DNA from: Streptomyces bathyalis
GTDB taxonomy: Bacteria; Actinomycetota; Actinomycetes; Streptomycetales; Streptomycetaceae
Direction: 5' to 3'
Assembly (NCBI RefSeq): GCF_015910445.1
Contig: NZ_CP048882.1
Location: forward strand, 6,755,501 to 6,819,500
Length of the DNA: 64,000 nt
Under the pieces are notes generated by a model. It was not told the DNA's origin and did no database searches. It saw nothing but the letters and a program-made list of their open reading frames with translations. This document shows, piece after piece, positions 1-9,535 of this stretch. Numbering within the stretch: the first letter of the stretch is position 1; each line of letters opens with the position of its first letter. Position numbers and translations under genes: made by a program.

Positions 1-221
1 TCCAGGAGGTCACCTCCAACGCCTCCGCGCTCTCCTCCACCGTCTCCACCACCTTCGGCGGACCGCTGGTGAAGGTCGCGGCCTTCGGCTACGGCGTACG
101 GCGTGCGCTCGGCCGGAAGCGGAAGGCCGAGGCATCGCAGAAGCCGCCGCCCGTCGTCGTGACCCGCACCCTGCCGGGTGCACGGCGCGGCGGACTTGGG
201 CGTGAGCGAGGAAAGGGCTGA
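1..221 (+). CDS. DUF948-type membrane-associated protein, C-terminal part (5' end outside window)
   Basis: Only the last 72 codons are present, read in the frame beginning at base 3 and ending at TGA 219-221. The visible residues include SALSSTVSTTFGGPLVKVAAF, then a basic tail (RRALGRKRKAEASQK). This pattern, together with its position directly before a DUF6167 gene and alaS, fits the DUF948 proteins found at this locus in Streptomyces. DUF948 proteins are small, with an N-terminal membrane helix (not visible here) and a coiled-coil-like body of unknown function. The identification leans on synteny and the tail sequence. The next gene starts 7 bases after the stop, so the two are probably co-transcribed. 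Confidence 0.6.
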   Translation, partial: QEVTSNASALSSTVSTTFGGPLVKVAAFGYGVRRALGRKRKAEASQKPPPVVVTRTLPGARRGGLGRERGKG

Positions 222-228
222 TCCGCAG

Positions 229-567
229 ATGTTCCGCCGTGCCTTCTGGTTCACCACGGGCGCCGCAGCCGGTGTGTGGGCCACCACCAAGGTCCAGCGC
301 AAGCTGCGCTCGCTCGCACCCGACGCGCTCGCCGTCCGTGCCGCTGACAAGGCCGTCAAGGGGGGCCACCGGCTCAAGGACTTCGCCCTGGACGTACGCG
401 CCGGAATGGCCCAGCGCGAAAGCGAGTTGAACGACGCTCTCGGACTGGACACTCCACCTCCCGACCAAGGCCCCGGGCTCCCCACTCAAGCCCGCAGGCC
501 ACAACTGGGCTCCGCACACCACCGGCAGGGCCCCGACCGACCGAACGACCGAAACGAGGACCACTGA
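229..567 (+). CDS. DUF6167-like small membrane-associated protein
   Basis: Encodes about 112 residues. The chosen start is ATG 229 (MFRRAFWFTTGAAAGVWATT), preceded by GGAAAGG at 210-216. An in-frame GTG at 202 and ATG at 178 would add residues that do not look like the family. The N-terminus is a short hydrophobic, glycine/alanine-rich segment, probably a membrane anchor, followed by a basic helical region (KVQRKLRSL, AVKGGHRLKDFALDVRAGM) and a polar, proline-rich, probably disordered tail. The TGA overlaps the ATG of alaS by one base, which suggests translational coupling. Function is unknown; the name rests on the N-terminal pattern and on conserved placement before alaS in Streptomyces. 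Confidence 0.7.
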   Translation: MFRRAFWFTTGAAAGVWATTKVQRKLRSLAPDALAVRAADKAVKGGHRLKDFALDVRAGMAQRESELNDALGLDTPPPDQGPGLPTQARRPQLGSAHHRQGPDRPNDRNEDH

Positions 568-3239
568 TGGAGTCGGCTGAAATCCGCCGCCGCTGGCTGC
601 GCTTCTTCGAGGAGCGGGGGCACACCGTCGTGCCGTCGGCGTCGCTGATCGCGGACGACCCGACGCTGCTGCTCGTCCCGGCGGGCATGGTCCCCTTCAA
701 GCCCTACTTCCTCGGCGAGGTCAAGGCGCCGTACAAGCGCGCCACCAGCGTGCAGAAGTGCGTGCGCACACCGGACATCGAAGAGGTCGGCAAGACGACG
801 CGCCACGGCACGTTCTTCCAGATGTGCGGCAACTTCTCCTTCGGCGACTACTTCAAGGAAGGCGCCGCCGTCTACGGCTGGGAACTGATGACGACCCCGC
901 AGGACAAGGGCGGTTACGGTCTGGACCCCGAGCGCCTGTGGATCACTGTCTTCGAGGAGGACGACGAGGCGGAGCGCATCTGGCGCGACGTCGTCGGCGT
1001 CCCCGCCGAGCGCATCCAGCGGCTCGGCAAGGACGAGAACTACTGGGACATGGGCGTTCCCGGCCCCTGCGGCCCGTGCTCGGAGATCAGCTACGACCGG
1101 GGCCCGGAGTTCGGTCCCGAGGGCGGTCCCGCCGTCAACGACGAGCGCTACGTCGAACTGTGGAACCTGGTGTTCATGCAGTACGAGCGCGGTCCGGGGG
1201 AGGGCAAGGACTACCCGATCATCGGGGATCTGCCCAGCCAGAACATCGACACCGGCCTCGGCTTCGAGCGCCTGGCGATGATCCTTCAGGGCGTGCACAA
1301 CATGTACGAGATCGACACCTCGCGCATGGTGCTCGACAAGGCCACCGCACTGACCGGTGTGCGCTACGGCGCCGCCGAGCAGACCGATGTCTCCCTGCGC
1401 GTGGTCGCCGACCACATCCGTACCGCCGTCATGCTCATCGGCGACGGCGTCACACCGGGAAACGAGGGCCGCGGCTACGTACTTCGCCGCATCATGCGCC
1501 GCGCCATCCGCAACATGCGCATCCTCGGTGCGACGGATCCGACCGTCGCCGAGCTCACGGACACCGTCATCAAGGCCATGGCGCCGCAGTACCCGGAGCT
1601 GGAGACCGACCGCAAGCGCATCGAGACGGTCGCCCTCGCCGAAGAGGCCGCCTTCCTGAAGACCCTGCGTTCCGGGACCAACATCCTGGACACCGCCGTC
1701 AGCGAGACCCAGGCCTCCGGCAGCTCGGTCCTGCCCGGGGAGAAGGCGTTCCTGCTGCACGACACGTGGGGCTTCCCGATCGACCTCACGCTGGAGATGG
1801 CCGCCGAGCAGGGCCTCACGGTCGACGAGGCCGGCTTCCGCCGGCTGATGCAGGAGCAGCGCGACCGTGCCAAGGCCGACGCCAAGTCCAAGAAGCAGGG
1901 TCACGCCGACCTCTCCGCGTACCGCGAGATCGCCGACAGCAGCGGCGCCACGGACTTCACGGGCTACAAGCACACGGCGGGGGAGGCCTCGATCGTCGGG
2001 CTGCTCGTGGACGGCGTCTCCTCGCCCGCGGCCCACGAGGGTGACGAGGTCGAAGTCGTCCTCGACCGCACCCCGTTCTATGCCGAGGGCGGCGGCCAGC
2101 TCGCCGACACCGGCCGCATCCGGCTGGAGAACGGCGCGGTCATCGAGGTCCGCGACGTGCAGCAGCCGGTCGCCGGTGTCTCCGTGCACAAGGGCGTCGT
2201 CCAGGTCGGCGAGGTGACCGTCGGGTCGTCCGCCCACGCGCAGATCGACATCGACAGGCGCCGCTCCATCGCCCGTGCCCACAGCGCCACGCACCTCACG
2301 CACCAGGCGCTGCGTGACGCCCTCGGGCCCACGGCCGCGCAGGCCGGCTCGGAGAACTCGCCCGGCCGCTTCCGCTTCGACTTCGGCTCGCCGACGGCCG
2401 TGCCCGGCTCGGTCCTCACGGACGTCGAGCAGAGGATCAACGAGGTGCTCACCCGCGAACTCGACGTCTCCGCCGAGTACATGGGCATCGACGACGCGAA
2501 GAAGCAGGGCGCGCTGGCCGAGTTCGGCGAGAAGTACGGCGAGCGGGTGCGCGTGGTGACGATCGGCGACTTCTCCAAGGAGCTGTGCGGCGGAACCCAC
2601 GTCCACAACACCGCGCAGCTCGGCCTGGTCAAGCTGCTGGGCGAGTCCTCCATCGGCTCCGGAGTGCGGCGTGTGGAGGCCCTCGTCGGCGTCGACGCCT
2701 ACAAGTTCCTCGCCCGTGAGCACACGGTGGTCTCCCAGCTCACCGATCTGGTGAAGGGCCGTCCGGAGGAGCTTCCCGAGCGGATCTCCTCGATGGTGAC
2801 CCGGCTGAAGGACGCCGAGAAGGAGATCGAGCGCTTCCGCGCGGAGAAGGTGCTCCAGGCCGCTGCCGGAATCGCCGAAGGCGCCACGGACGTACGGGGC
2901 GTGGCCCTGGCTGCCGCGCGCGTGCCGGACGGCACCGCCGCGGAGGACCTGCGCACGCTCGTGCTCGACGTCCGTCAGCGCATCCCGGGTTCGCGTCCCG
3001 CCGTCGTCGCTCTGTTCGCCGTCACCGGCGGCCGTCCGCTGACCGTGATCGCCACGAACGACGCCGCACGGGACCGCGGCCTGAGGGCCGGTGACCTGGT
3101 GCGCGGTGCCGCCAAGACCCTCGGCGGCGGTGGCGGCGGCAAGCCGGATGTCGCGCAGGGCGGCGGCCAGAACCCGGACGCGGTGGACGAGGCCATCGCC
3201 ACCGTCGAACGGCTCGTGACAGAGAGCGGCAGCGCCTGA
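567..3239 (+). CDS. alaS: alanyl-tRNA synthetase
   Basis: Product of 890 residues, normal for full-length bacterial AlaRS. It charges tRNA-Ala and edits Ser/Gly mischarging. The N-terminal class II catalytic domain begins MESAEIRRRWLRFFEERGH, with GMVPFKPYF and RHGTFFQMCGNFSFGDYFK typical of motifs 1 and 2. The editing domain carries the zinc-binding HSATHL and CGGTHV motifs, at about residues 573 and 673. A C-Ala domain ends in a glycine-rich segment (GGGGGGKPD) and a conserved QGGGQNPDAVDEAI block. It overlaps the upstream gene by one base (TGATG) and ends one base into the ruvX start, so it sits in a tight operon with ruvX and perhaps mltG. Confidence 0.97.
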   Translation: MESAEIRRRWLRFFEERGHTVVPSASLIADDPTLLLVPAGMVPFKPYFLGEVKAPYKRATSVQKCVRTPDIEEVGKTTRHGTFFQMCGNFSFGDYFKEGAAVYGWELMTTPQDKGGYGLDPERLWITVFEEDDEAERIWRDVVGVPAERIQRLGKDENYWDMGVPGPCGPCSEISYDRGPEFGPEGGPAVNDERYVELWNLVFMQYERGPGEGKDYPIIGDLPSQNIDTGLGFERLAMILQGVHNMYEIDTSRMVLDKATALTGVRYGAAEQTDVSLRVVADHIRTAVMLIGDGVTPGNEGRGYVLRRIMRRAIRNMRILGATDPTVAELTDTVIKAMAPQYPELETDRKRIETVALAEEAAFLKTLRSGTNILDTAVSETQASGSSVLPGEKAFLLHDTWGFPIDLTLEMAAEQGLTVDEAGFRRLMQEQRDRAKADAKSKKQGHADLSAYREIADSSGATDFTGYKHTAGEASIVGLLVDGVSSPAAHEGDEVEVVLDRTPFYAEGGGQLADTGRIRLENGAVIEVRDVQQPVAGVSVHKGVVQVGEVTVGSSAHAQIDIDRRRSIARAHSATHLTHQALRDALGPTAAQAGSENSPGRFRFDFGSPTAVPGSVLTDVEQRINEVLTRELDVSAEYMGIDDAKKQGALAEFGEKYGERVRVVTIGDFSKELCGGTHVHNTAQLGLVKLLGESSIGSGVRRVEALVGVDAYKFLAREHTVVSQLTDLVKGRPEELPERISSMVTRLKDAEKEIERFRAEKVLQAAAGIAEGATDVRGVALAAARVPDGTAAEDLRTLVLDVRQRIPGSRPAVVALFAVTGGRPLTVIATNDAARDRGLRAGDLVRGAAKTLGGGGGGKPDVAQGGGQNPDAVDEAIATVERLVTESGSA

Positions 3240-3703
3240 TGCGTCGAGGCCGCCGGCTGGCCGTCGATGTGGGTGACGCCCGCATCGGCGTCGCCAGCAG
3301 CGATCCGGACGGGCTGCTCGCGACGCCGGTCGAGACGGTGCCGGGGCGTGATCTGGCCGCGGCCCGGCGGCGGTTGGCGGCACTGGTCGAGGAGTACGAA
3401 CCGATCGAGGTCGTGGCCGGCCTGCCCCGTTCCCTCAACGGGGGCGAGGGGCCGGCCGCGGCCAAGGTCCGTGCGTTCGCCGAGGAGCTGGCGAGGAAGA
3501 TCACACCGGTGCCGGTTCGGCTGGTGGACGAGCGTATGAGTACAGTCACGGCTGCACACGACATGCGTGCGTCCGGCGTGAACTCCAAGAAGGGCCGATC
3601 CCGCATCGACCAGGCCGCGGCAGTGGTCATTCTGCAGAACGCCCTGGAGACTGAACGGATGTCAGGCAGCCCACCCGGGGAATGCGTCGAAGTGGTTGTC
3701 TGA
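3239..3703 (+). CDS. ruvX: putative pre-16S rRNA nuclease / Holliday junction resolvase-like protein (RuvX/YqgF)
   Basis: Product of 154 residues, RNase H-fold YqgF family. The N-terminus has the characteristic LAVDVGDARIGVASSDPDG, with the first metal-binding Asp in DVG. The middle has VVAGLPRSLNGGEG, and the C-terminal half has LVDERMST followed by the terminal RSRIDQAAAVVILQ block that carries the last acidic residue. Members complete 16S rRNA 5'-end maturation in E. coli; a resolvase role was proposed earlier. The ATG overlaps the alaS stop codon by one base. The alaS-ruvX-mltG-aroE order is a conserved actinobacterial arrangement. Confidence 0.93.
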   Translation: MRRGRRLAVDVGDARIGVASSDPDGLLATPVETVPGRDLAAARRRLAALVEEYEPIEVVAGLPRSLNGGEGPAAAKVRAFAEELARKITPVPVRLVDERMSTVTAAHDMRASGVNSKKGRSRIDQAAAVVILQNALETERMSGSPPGECVEVVV

Positions 3704-3832
3704 TTGCGATACGGTAACGTTCCCGCGACACGCGCAACCGCCGGTGGGGGTCGGCACACCCAATGGTGCCGCGGGTGCACTGCCTATTTTGCGTACGGCA
3801 GAAGGCTGCCGTCCGGCGGATCTAGGGGATCG

Positions 3833-5494
3833 ATGACTGAGTATGGCCGGGGGCAGAGCCTCCCACCGTGGCATCCCGACGACCCTCTCTTCGGGGACAA
3901 GGGGTGGGACGGTGGCAGAGACGGCACCCACCCGGGCGACGGCGATCCTTACGCCGGCCAGTACGCGGACCCGTACAGCACCGGTCAGCACCAGGTGCCG
4001 CACCAGCAGCAGGGCTACTACACGCAACAGCCGCAGCAACAGCAGTACTACGGGCAGGGCGGCTACGAAGGGCCGGCAGCGGGCGGGCATTACGACCCCG
4101 GCTACGGCATGGGAGCGACGGACCCGAACGGCATGCCGACCGTCACGGATCCGTACAACACCGGCCAGCAGCCCGGCTACTACGGGGCCCAGCAGGGCTT
4201 CCCGCAACAGCAGCCGCAGGGGCAGGGCTACCCCGGGCCGTACGCACAGCCCGTCCCGGAAGGCTATGCCGCACCGCCTCCCGGCCGACCCGACGCAGAC
4301 CCCGAGACAGGCTGGGATCCCGGGCCTGACCAGGGAGAGCACGCCTTCTTCTCGGAGCGCGACGACAGCGACGACGACCTCGACGACGACGAAGGGCGCT
4401 CCAAGCGGTCCGGGCGCCGCAACCGTGGGGGAGAGACCAAGCGCCGCAGCGGCTGCGCCTGCCTGGCGGTCTCGGTGCTCCTCGCGGGAGGTCTCGGCAC
4501 CGCCGGCTACTTCGGGTACGACCTGTACCAGACCTACCTCGCACCTGCGCCCGACTACCCCGGGAAGGGCTCCGGCCAGGCCCAGGTGAAGATCCCGGAC
4601 GGCGCCTCGATCGCCGACATGGGGACCGAGCTGCAGAAGGCGGGGGTGGTCAAGAGCGCCCGCGCCTTCGTCGAGGCCGCAGAGGCGGAGCAGAAGGCGA
4701 GCGGGATCCAGCCCGGCACCTACAGCCTCCGCAAGAAGATGTCCGGCGCCGCAGCGGTGAAGCTCATGCTCGACCCGGCCAGCCAGAACGGGCTGATCAT
4801 CTCCGAGGGGCTGCGGGCGAAGAAGATCTACGAGCTGATCGACGAGAAGCTCGGCAAGGCCAAGGGCACCACCGAGAAGACCGCCAAGAACGCCAACTCC
4901 ACGGACCTGGGTCTTCCGGCCTTCGCCAAGGGCAACCCGGAGGGCTTCCTCTTCCCCTCGCGCTACAGCGTCGGCCAGAAGAGCGATCCGCTCGACGTTC
5001 TGCGGGACATGGTCGGACGCGCCAAGGCCGAGCACACCAAGGTCGATCTGGCGGGCGAGGCGAGGAAGGCCGGCAAGACTCCCGAGGAGATCCTGACAAT
5101 AGCGTCGCTCATCCAGGCAGAGGCGCAGCAGGACGGCGAGTTCGGCAAGGTCTCCCGCGTCATCCACAACCGGCTGGACAAGGACATACTGCTCCAGTTC
5201 GACTCGACCATCAATTACGCCAAGGGACGCTCCTCGCTGGACACTTCGGTCGAGGACACCAAGCTGAAATCGCCCTACAACACCTACCTGAACCGCGGAC
5301 TGCCGCCCGGTCCGATCGACAACCCCGGGCACCAGGCCATCGAAGCGGCGCTCAACCCGACCAAGGGCAACTGGATCTACTTCGTCACCGTCAAACCGGG
5401 TGACACCCGCTTCACCGCGAGCAAGGCCGAACACGACCGCAACGTCCAGGACTTCAACAAGGAACAGCGCAAGAAGAAGGAGAACGGCGGCTGA
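3833..5494 (+). CDS. mltG: endolytic peptidoglycan transglycosylase MltG
   Basis: Product of 553 residues. The start is ATG 3833 (MTEYGRGQS), preceded by AGGGGAT at 3824-3830; an open frame continues back to 3704 without a good RBS. Residues 1-200 are an unusually long Gly/Gln/Tyr/Pro-rich, then Asp-rich, probably cytoplasmic disordered segment. One transmembrane helix follows at about 207-230, then an extracytoplasmic YceG/MltG domain. The catalytic glutamate is probably in LIQAEAQQDGEFGKVS, with HNRLDKDILLQFDSTINYA downstream and the C-terminal NPTKGNWIYFV block. MltG cuts nascent glycan strands at the membrane. The long Q-rich head is typical of actinomycete orthologs. The stop overlaps the aroE start by one base. 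Confidence 0.93.
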   Translation: MTEYGRGQSLPPWHPDDPLFGDKGWDGGRDGTHPGDGDPYAGQYADPYSTGQHQVPHQQQGYYTQQPQQQQYYGQGGYEGPAAGGHYDPGYGMGATDPNGMPTVTDPYNTGQQPGYYGAQQGFPQQQPQGQGYPGPYAQPVPEGYAAPPPGRPDADPETGWDPGPDQGEHAFFSERDDSDDDLDDDEGRSKRSGRRNRGGETKRRSGCACLAVSVLLAGGLGTAGYFGYDLYQTYLAPAPDYPGKGSGQAQVKIPDGASIADMGTELQKAGVVKSARAFVEAAEAEQKASGIQPGTYSLRKKMSGAAAVKLMLDPASQNGLIISEGLRAKKIYELIDEKLGKAKGTTEKTAKNANSTDLGLPAFAKGNPEGFLFPSRYSVGQKSDPLDVLRDMVGRAKAEHTKVDLAGEARKAGKTPEEILTIASLIQAEAQQDGEFGKVSRVIHNRLDKDILLQFDSTINYAKGRSSLDTSVEDTKLKSPYNTYLNRGLPPGPIDNPGHQAIEAALNPTKGNWIYFVTVKPGDTRFTASKAEHDRNVQDFNKEQRKKKENGG

Positions 5495-6363
5495 TGGACC
5501 GGCAGCACTCCGTACGGCCCGCTCCGGCGGCGTCATCTGCCGTACGGCGCGCCGCCGTTCTCGGCTCACCCGTGGCCCACTCCCTCTCGCCGGTGCTGCA
5601 CAGTGCCGCGTACGCGGCACTGGGCCTGGAGGACTGGACGTACGAGCGGTACGAGGTGGACGAGGAAGGCCTCGCCTCCTTCCTCGGCGCCACCGACGAA
5701 CAATGGGCCGGGCTCTCCCTGACGATGCCGCTCAAGCGTGCCGTCATCCCGCTGCTGGACGACGTCAGCCCCACGGCCGACTCCGTCGAGGCGGTCAACA
5801 CCGTTGTCTTCAGGGGCAGAACGCGCATCGGGGACAACACTGACATCCCGGGCATAGTGGCCGCCTTGCGGGAGCGCGGCATCGTAAGGGTCGAGAAGGC
5901 CGCCGTTCTCGGCGCGGGGGCCACCGCGTCCTCGGCGCTGGCCGCGCTCACGCAGATCTGCGACGGGTTGGTCACGGCGTACGTACGCAGTGACGAGCGT
6001 GCCCGCGAGATGCGCGGCTGGGGCGATCGCCTCGGGCTGAGCCTGCGCACCGCCGACTGGGCGGACGCGGCGGAGGCGCTCACCGCGCCCCTGGTGATCG
6101 CCACCACCCCGGCGGGGGCCACCGACGCGCTGTCCGAGCACGTACCAGCGGCTCCCGGCACGCTCTTCGACGTCCTCTACGACCCGTGGCCCACGCGGCT
6201 CGCGGCGGAGTGGTCCGATCGCGGAGGCACCGTCGTCTCCGGGCTCGACCTTCTCGTGCACCAGGCCGTGCTCCAGGTCGAGCTGATGACGGGGCACGCG
6301 CCCGCGCCGCTCGAAGCGATGCGTGCCGCTGGTGAGGCGGCACTGCACGCGCGCACGGCCTGA
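5494..6363 (+). CDS. aroE: shikimate dehydrogenase
   Basis: Product of 289 residues. It reduces 3-dehydroshikimate to shikimate with NADPH. The shikimate-binding motif is GSPVAHSLSPVLH near residue 30. LSLTMPLKRAVIP holds the catalytic lysine, DNTDIPGI follows, and the Rossmann loop is VLGAGATASSAL. The end has DVLYDPWPTRLA and the typical GLDLLVHQAV. The first 20 residues are a nonconserved lead; the ATG overlapping the mltG stop (TGATG) supports this start. The reaction steps of aroE, aroC, aroK and aroB are encoded together here. The dehydratase (aroD/aroQ), aroA and DAHP synthase are not in the window. Confidence 0.95.
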   Translation: MDRQHSVRPAPAASSAVRRAAVLGSPVAHSLSPVLHSAAYAALGLEDWTYERYEVDEEGLASFLGATDEQWAGLSLTMPLKRAVIPLLDDVSPTADSVEAVNTVVFRGRTRIGDNTDIPGIVAALRERGIVRVEKAAVLGAGATASSALAALTQICDGLVTAYVRSDERAREMRGWGDRLGLSLRTADWADAAEALTAPLVIATTPAGATDALSEHVPAAPGTLFDVLYDPWPTRLAAEWSDRGGTVVSGLDLLVHQAVLQVELMTGHAPAPLEAMRAAGEAALHARTA

Positions 6364-6536
6364 CCGCCGCGCCCGCCGGGAGGACGGACGCACCGGCACG
6401 ACCGTCACGGGCCCCCGACGCGCAAGTCCGGCCAGTGGACCGAGGCGGGCCCCGGGCCGCGCACGTGGGAAGATCGGGGCAGAGCCGAACACGTAGAGCG
6501 AAGGCGCCCGCCCAGGCGCGAGATCGAGGAGCACCG

Positions 6537-7721
6537 TTGAGCAGGTTGCGCTGGCTGACCGCGGGGGAGTCGCACGGCCCCGCACTGGTGGCGACGCTGG
6601 AAGGGCTGCCCTCCGGCGTGCCGGTCACCACCGACATGGTGGCCGACGCGCTGGCGCGGCGGCGTCTCGGCTACGGGCGCGGGGCGCGGATGAAGTTCGA
6701 GCGCGACGAGGTCACCTTCATCGGCGGCGTACGGCACGGGCTCACACTCGGCTCGCCCGTCGCGATCATGGTGGGCAACACGGAGTGGCCCAAGTGGGAG
6801 CAGGTGATGGCCGCCGATCCGGTCGACCCGGAGGTGCTGGCCGGTCTGGCCCGTAACGCGCCCCTCACCCGGCCCCGGCCCGGTCACGCGGACCTCGCGG
6901 GCATGCAGAAGTACGGGTTCGACGAGGCACGCCCCGTGCTGGAGCGGGCCTCCGCGCGGGAGACTGCGGCGCGAGTGGCCCTCGGCACCGTCGCCGGTTC
7001 GTATCTGAAGCAGACCACCGGGATCGAGATCGTCTCCCACGTGGTGGAACTCGGCGCCGCCAAGGCTCCCTACGGCCTCGTCCCGGAGCCCGGCGACGTG
7101 GAGCGGCTCGACGCCGACCCGGTGCGCTGCCTGGACGCCGACGCGAGCAAGGCGATGGTCGCGGAGATCGACCAGGCACACCAGGACGGCGACACCCTCG
7201 GCGGCGTGGTGGAGGTGGCCGCGTACGGCGTCCCGGTCGGACTGGGCTCGCACGTCCACTGGGACCGGCGTCTGGACTCGCGGCTCGCCGGAGCACTCAT
7301 GGGCATCCAGGCGATCAAGGGCGTCGAGCTGGGCGACGGCTTCGGCCTCGCACGGGTGCCGGGATCCAGGGCCCACGACGAGATCGTCTCCACGGACGAG
7401 GGGATCCGACGCAGCTCCGGCCGCTCCGGCGGCACCGAGGGCGGGCTCTCCACCGGTGAACTCCTGCGCGTACGGGCCGCGATGAAGCCGATCGCGACCG
7501 TGCCGCGCGCGCTGGCCACCGTCGATGTGCAGACGGGCGAGGAGACCCGCGCACACCACCAGCGCTCGGACGTGTGCGCCGTTCCGGCCGCCGGGATCGT
7601 CGCGGAGGCGATGGTGGCGCTCGTGCTGGCGGACGCCGTGGCGGAGAAGTTCGGCGGCGACAGCGTCGCCGAGACCCGCCGCAACGTCGACGGCTTCCTC
7701 GACAGCCTGGAGATCAAGTGA
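6537..7721 (+). CDS. aroC: chorismate synthase
   Basis: Product of 394 residues. It converts EPSP to chorismate using reduced FMN. The start is TTG 6537: GAGGAG lies at 6526-6531 with a five-base spacer, and the protein then begins SRLRWLTAGESHGP, the invariant AroC N-terminus. Other signatures are GRGARMKFERDEV, RPGHADLAGMQKYGF, RASARETAARVALG and RRSSGRSGGTEGG. A 173-base gap separates it from aroE, with no obvious hairpin, so aroC may begin a separate transcript with aroK and aroB. Its TGA overlaps the aroK GTG (GTGA). Confidence 0.97.
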   Translation: MSRLRWLTAGESHGPALVATLEGLPSGVPVTTDMVADALARRRLGYGRGARMKFERDEVTFIGGVRHGLTLGSPVAIMVGNTEWPKWEQVMAADPVDPEVLAGLARNAPLTRPRPGHADLAGMQKYGFDEARPVLERASARETAARVALGTVAGSYLKQTTGIEIVSHVVELGAAKAPYGLVPEPGDVERLDADPVRCLDADASKAMVAEIDQAHQDGDTLGGVVEVAAYGVPVGLGSHVHWDRRLDSRLAGALMGIQAIKGVELGDGFGLARVPGSRAHDEIVSTDEGIRRSSGRSGGTEGGLSTGELLRVRAAMKPIATVPRALATVDVQTGEETRAHHQRSDVCAVPAAGIVAEAMVALVLADAVAEKFGGDSVAETRRNVDGFLDSLEIK

Positions 7722-8233
7722 CCGGGCCCGTCGTCATCCTCGTGGGCCCGATGGGCGTGGGAAAGACGACCGTCGGCGAACTCCTGGCCGAGCGACTGGG
7801 CGTCGGCTGCCGCGACACCGACCACGACATCGTCGAGGCCGCGGGCAAGCCGATCTCCGAGATCTTCCTCGACGACGGCGAACCGCACTTCCGCGCCCTG
7901 GAACTCGAGGCCGTGCGCACGGCGCTGGCCGAGCACACCGGGGTGCTGGCCCTGGGCGGCGGCGCCGTCCTCGCTCCGGAGACCAGGCAGCTGCTGGCGG
8001 GCGCCCCCGTCGTCTTCCTCGACATGGACGTCGCGGAGGCCGTCAAGCGGGTCGGACTCGACGCACCGCGGCCGCTGCTGATGATGAACCCGCGCAAGCA
8101 GTGGCGGGAGCTGATGGACGCGCGCCGCCCCCTCTACACCGAGGTCGCAAGGGCCGTCGTCAGCACCGAGAACCGCACACCCGACGAGGTCGTCGGCGAG
8201 ATCCTCGACGTCCTGGAGCTGAAGCAGAAGTGA
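7718..8233 (+). CDS. aroK: shikimate kinase
   Basis: Product of 171 residues, starting at GTG 7718, which overlaps the aroC stop (GTGA). The P-loop is GPMGVGKTTVG at residues 9-19. DTDHDIVEAAG supplies the shikimate/Mg-binding aspartates, FRALELEAV the substrate-binding Arg/Glu block, and LALGGGAV the conserved GGG loop. RPLL and RRPLYTEVA supply the lid and adenine-binding arginines. It phosphorylates shikimate at O3. The stop overlaps the aroB start in the same GTGA manner, giving a translationally coupled aroC-aroK-aroB unit. Confidence 0.95.
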   Translation: MTGPVVILVGPMGVGKTTVGELLAERLGVGCRDTDHDIVEAAGKPISEIFLDDGEPHFRALELEAVRTALAEHTGVLALGGGAVLAPETRQLLAGAPVVFLDMDVAEAVKRVGLDAPRPLLMMNPRKQWRELMDARRPLYTEVARAVVSTENRTPDEVVGEILDVLELKQK

Positions 8234-9357
8234 CCAGCCAGAACCCTTCCCCCATGGCCTCGGACGGGCAGGACGCCCACACCCGCATCACCGTCGGCGG
8301 AGGCCCGGGCACCACGCCCTACGACGTGCTCATCGGCCACCGGCTGCTCGGGGAGCTCCCCGGGCTCATCGGCAACGCCGCCAATCGCGTCGCCGTCCTG
8401 CACCCCGAGGCGCTCACCGAGACCGGCGAGGTGCTCCGCGAGGACCTCGCGGCGCAGGGTTACGAGGCCATCGCCGTTCAGCTCCCGAACGCCGAAGAGT
8501 CCAAGACGGCCGAGGTCGCCGCCTACTGCTGGAAGGCGCTGGGCCAGACCGGCTTCACCCGCAGCGACGTCATCGTGGGCGTCGGCGGGGGCGCGACGAC
8601 CGACGTCGCCGGCTTCGTCGCCGCGACCTGGCTGCGAGGGGTGCGCTGGATCGCCGTCCCGACGACGGTCCTGGGCATGGTGGACGCCGCCGTCGGCGGA
8701 AAGACCGGCATCAACACCGCCGAGGGCAAGAACCTTGTGGGCGCCTTCCACCCGCCGGCCGGGGTTCTGTGCGACCTGGCCGCGCTGGAGTCGCTGGGCG
8801 TGCACGACTACGTCGGCGGCCTCGCCGAGATCATCAAAGCGGGCTTCATCGCCGATCCGGTCATCCTCGACCTGATCGAGGCCGACCCGGAGGCAGCGCG
8901 GAGCCCCGAGGGCCCGCACACCGCCGAGCTGATCGAGCGCTCCATCAGGGTCAAGGCGGAGGTGGTCTCCGCCGATCTGAAGGAGACCGGGCTGCGCGAG
9001 ATCCTCAACTACGGGCACACGCTGGCCCACGCCATCGAGAAGAACGAGCGCTACGAGTGGCGCCACGGCGCCGCCGTCTCCGTCGGCATGGTCTTCGCGG
9101 CCGAACTGGGCCGTATCGCGGGCCGGTTGGACGACCCCACGGCCGAACGGCACCGTGCCGTACTGGAGTCGGTGGGCCTGCCCGTCACCTACCGCGGCGA
9201 CCAGTGGCCCAAGCTGCTGGAGACGATGCGCGTCGACAAGAAGTCCCGCGGCGACATGCTGCGCTTCATCGTGCTCGACGGTCTGGCGAAGCCGTCGGTG
9301 CTGGAGGGGCCCGACCCGGCGATGCTGCTCGCCGCCCACGCGGAGATCGCGGCGTAG
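8230..9357 (+). CDS. aroB: 3-dehydroquinate synthase
   Basis: Product of 375 residues from GTG 8230 (MTSQNPSP), which overlaps the aroK stop; ATG 8254 is an alternative start. It carries out the NAD- and metal-dependent cyclisation of DAHP. Visible signatures are VGVGGGATTDVAGFVAATWLRG, then PTTVLGMVDAAVGGKTGIN, NLVGAFHPP, GGLAEIIKAG, LNYGHTLAHAIE (metal histidines) and RHGAAVSVGMVFA with the last metal His. Length and motif order are normal. After the stop comes a 178-base gap without a strong hairpin. Confidence 0.95.
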   Translation: MTSQNPSPMASDGQDAHTRITVGGGPGTTPYDVLIGHRLLGELPGLIGNAANRVAVLHPEALTETGEVLREDLAAQGYEAIAVQLPNAEESKTAEVAAYCWKALGQTGFTRSDVIVGVGGGATTDVAGFVAATWLRGVRWIAVPTTVLGMVDAAVGGKTGINTAEGKNLVGAFHPPAGVLCDLAALESLGVHDYVGGLAEIIKAGFIADPVILDLIEADPEAARSPEGPHTAELIERSIRVKAEVVSADLKETGLREILNYGHTLAHAIEKNERYEWRHGAAVSVGMVFAAELGRIAGRLDDPTAERHRAVLESVGLPVTYRGDQWPKLLETMRVDKKSRGDMLRFIVLDGLAKPSVLEGPDPAMLLAAHAEIAA

Positions 9358-9535
9358 GCACCGGCCCCGGGGCGACGGCGCGGGGCGAACGCCCGTGCCG
9401 GTTCCGGATATCGGGCACTGATCGCTGTTCTCCGGCGTTCAACAGGAACGACCTGGGCGGTACCTTCCGGTACTGTCACACAATCATGGCGCTGCGGGGG
9501 CAGCGTCGGCGGACCCGAGCGGAGTTGGGGAGCGG

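Noticed and set aside
486..3383. Very long open frame antisense to alaS
   Set aside because: It is a by-product of high third-position G+C in alaS. The translation is low complexity with no family match, and the + strand product is unmistakable.
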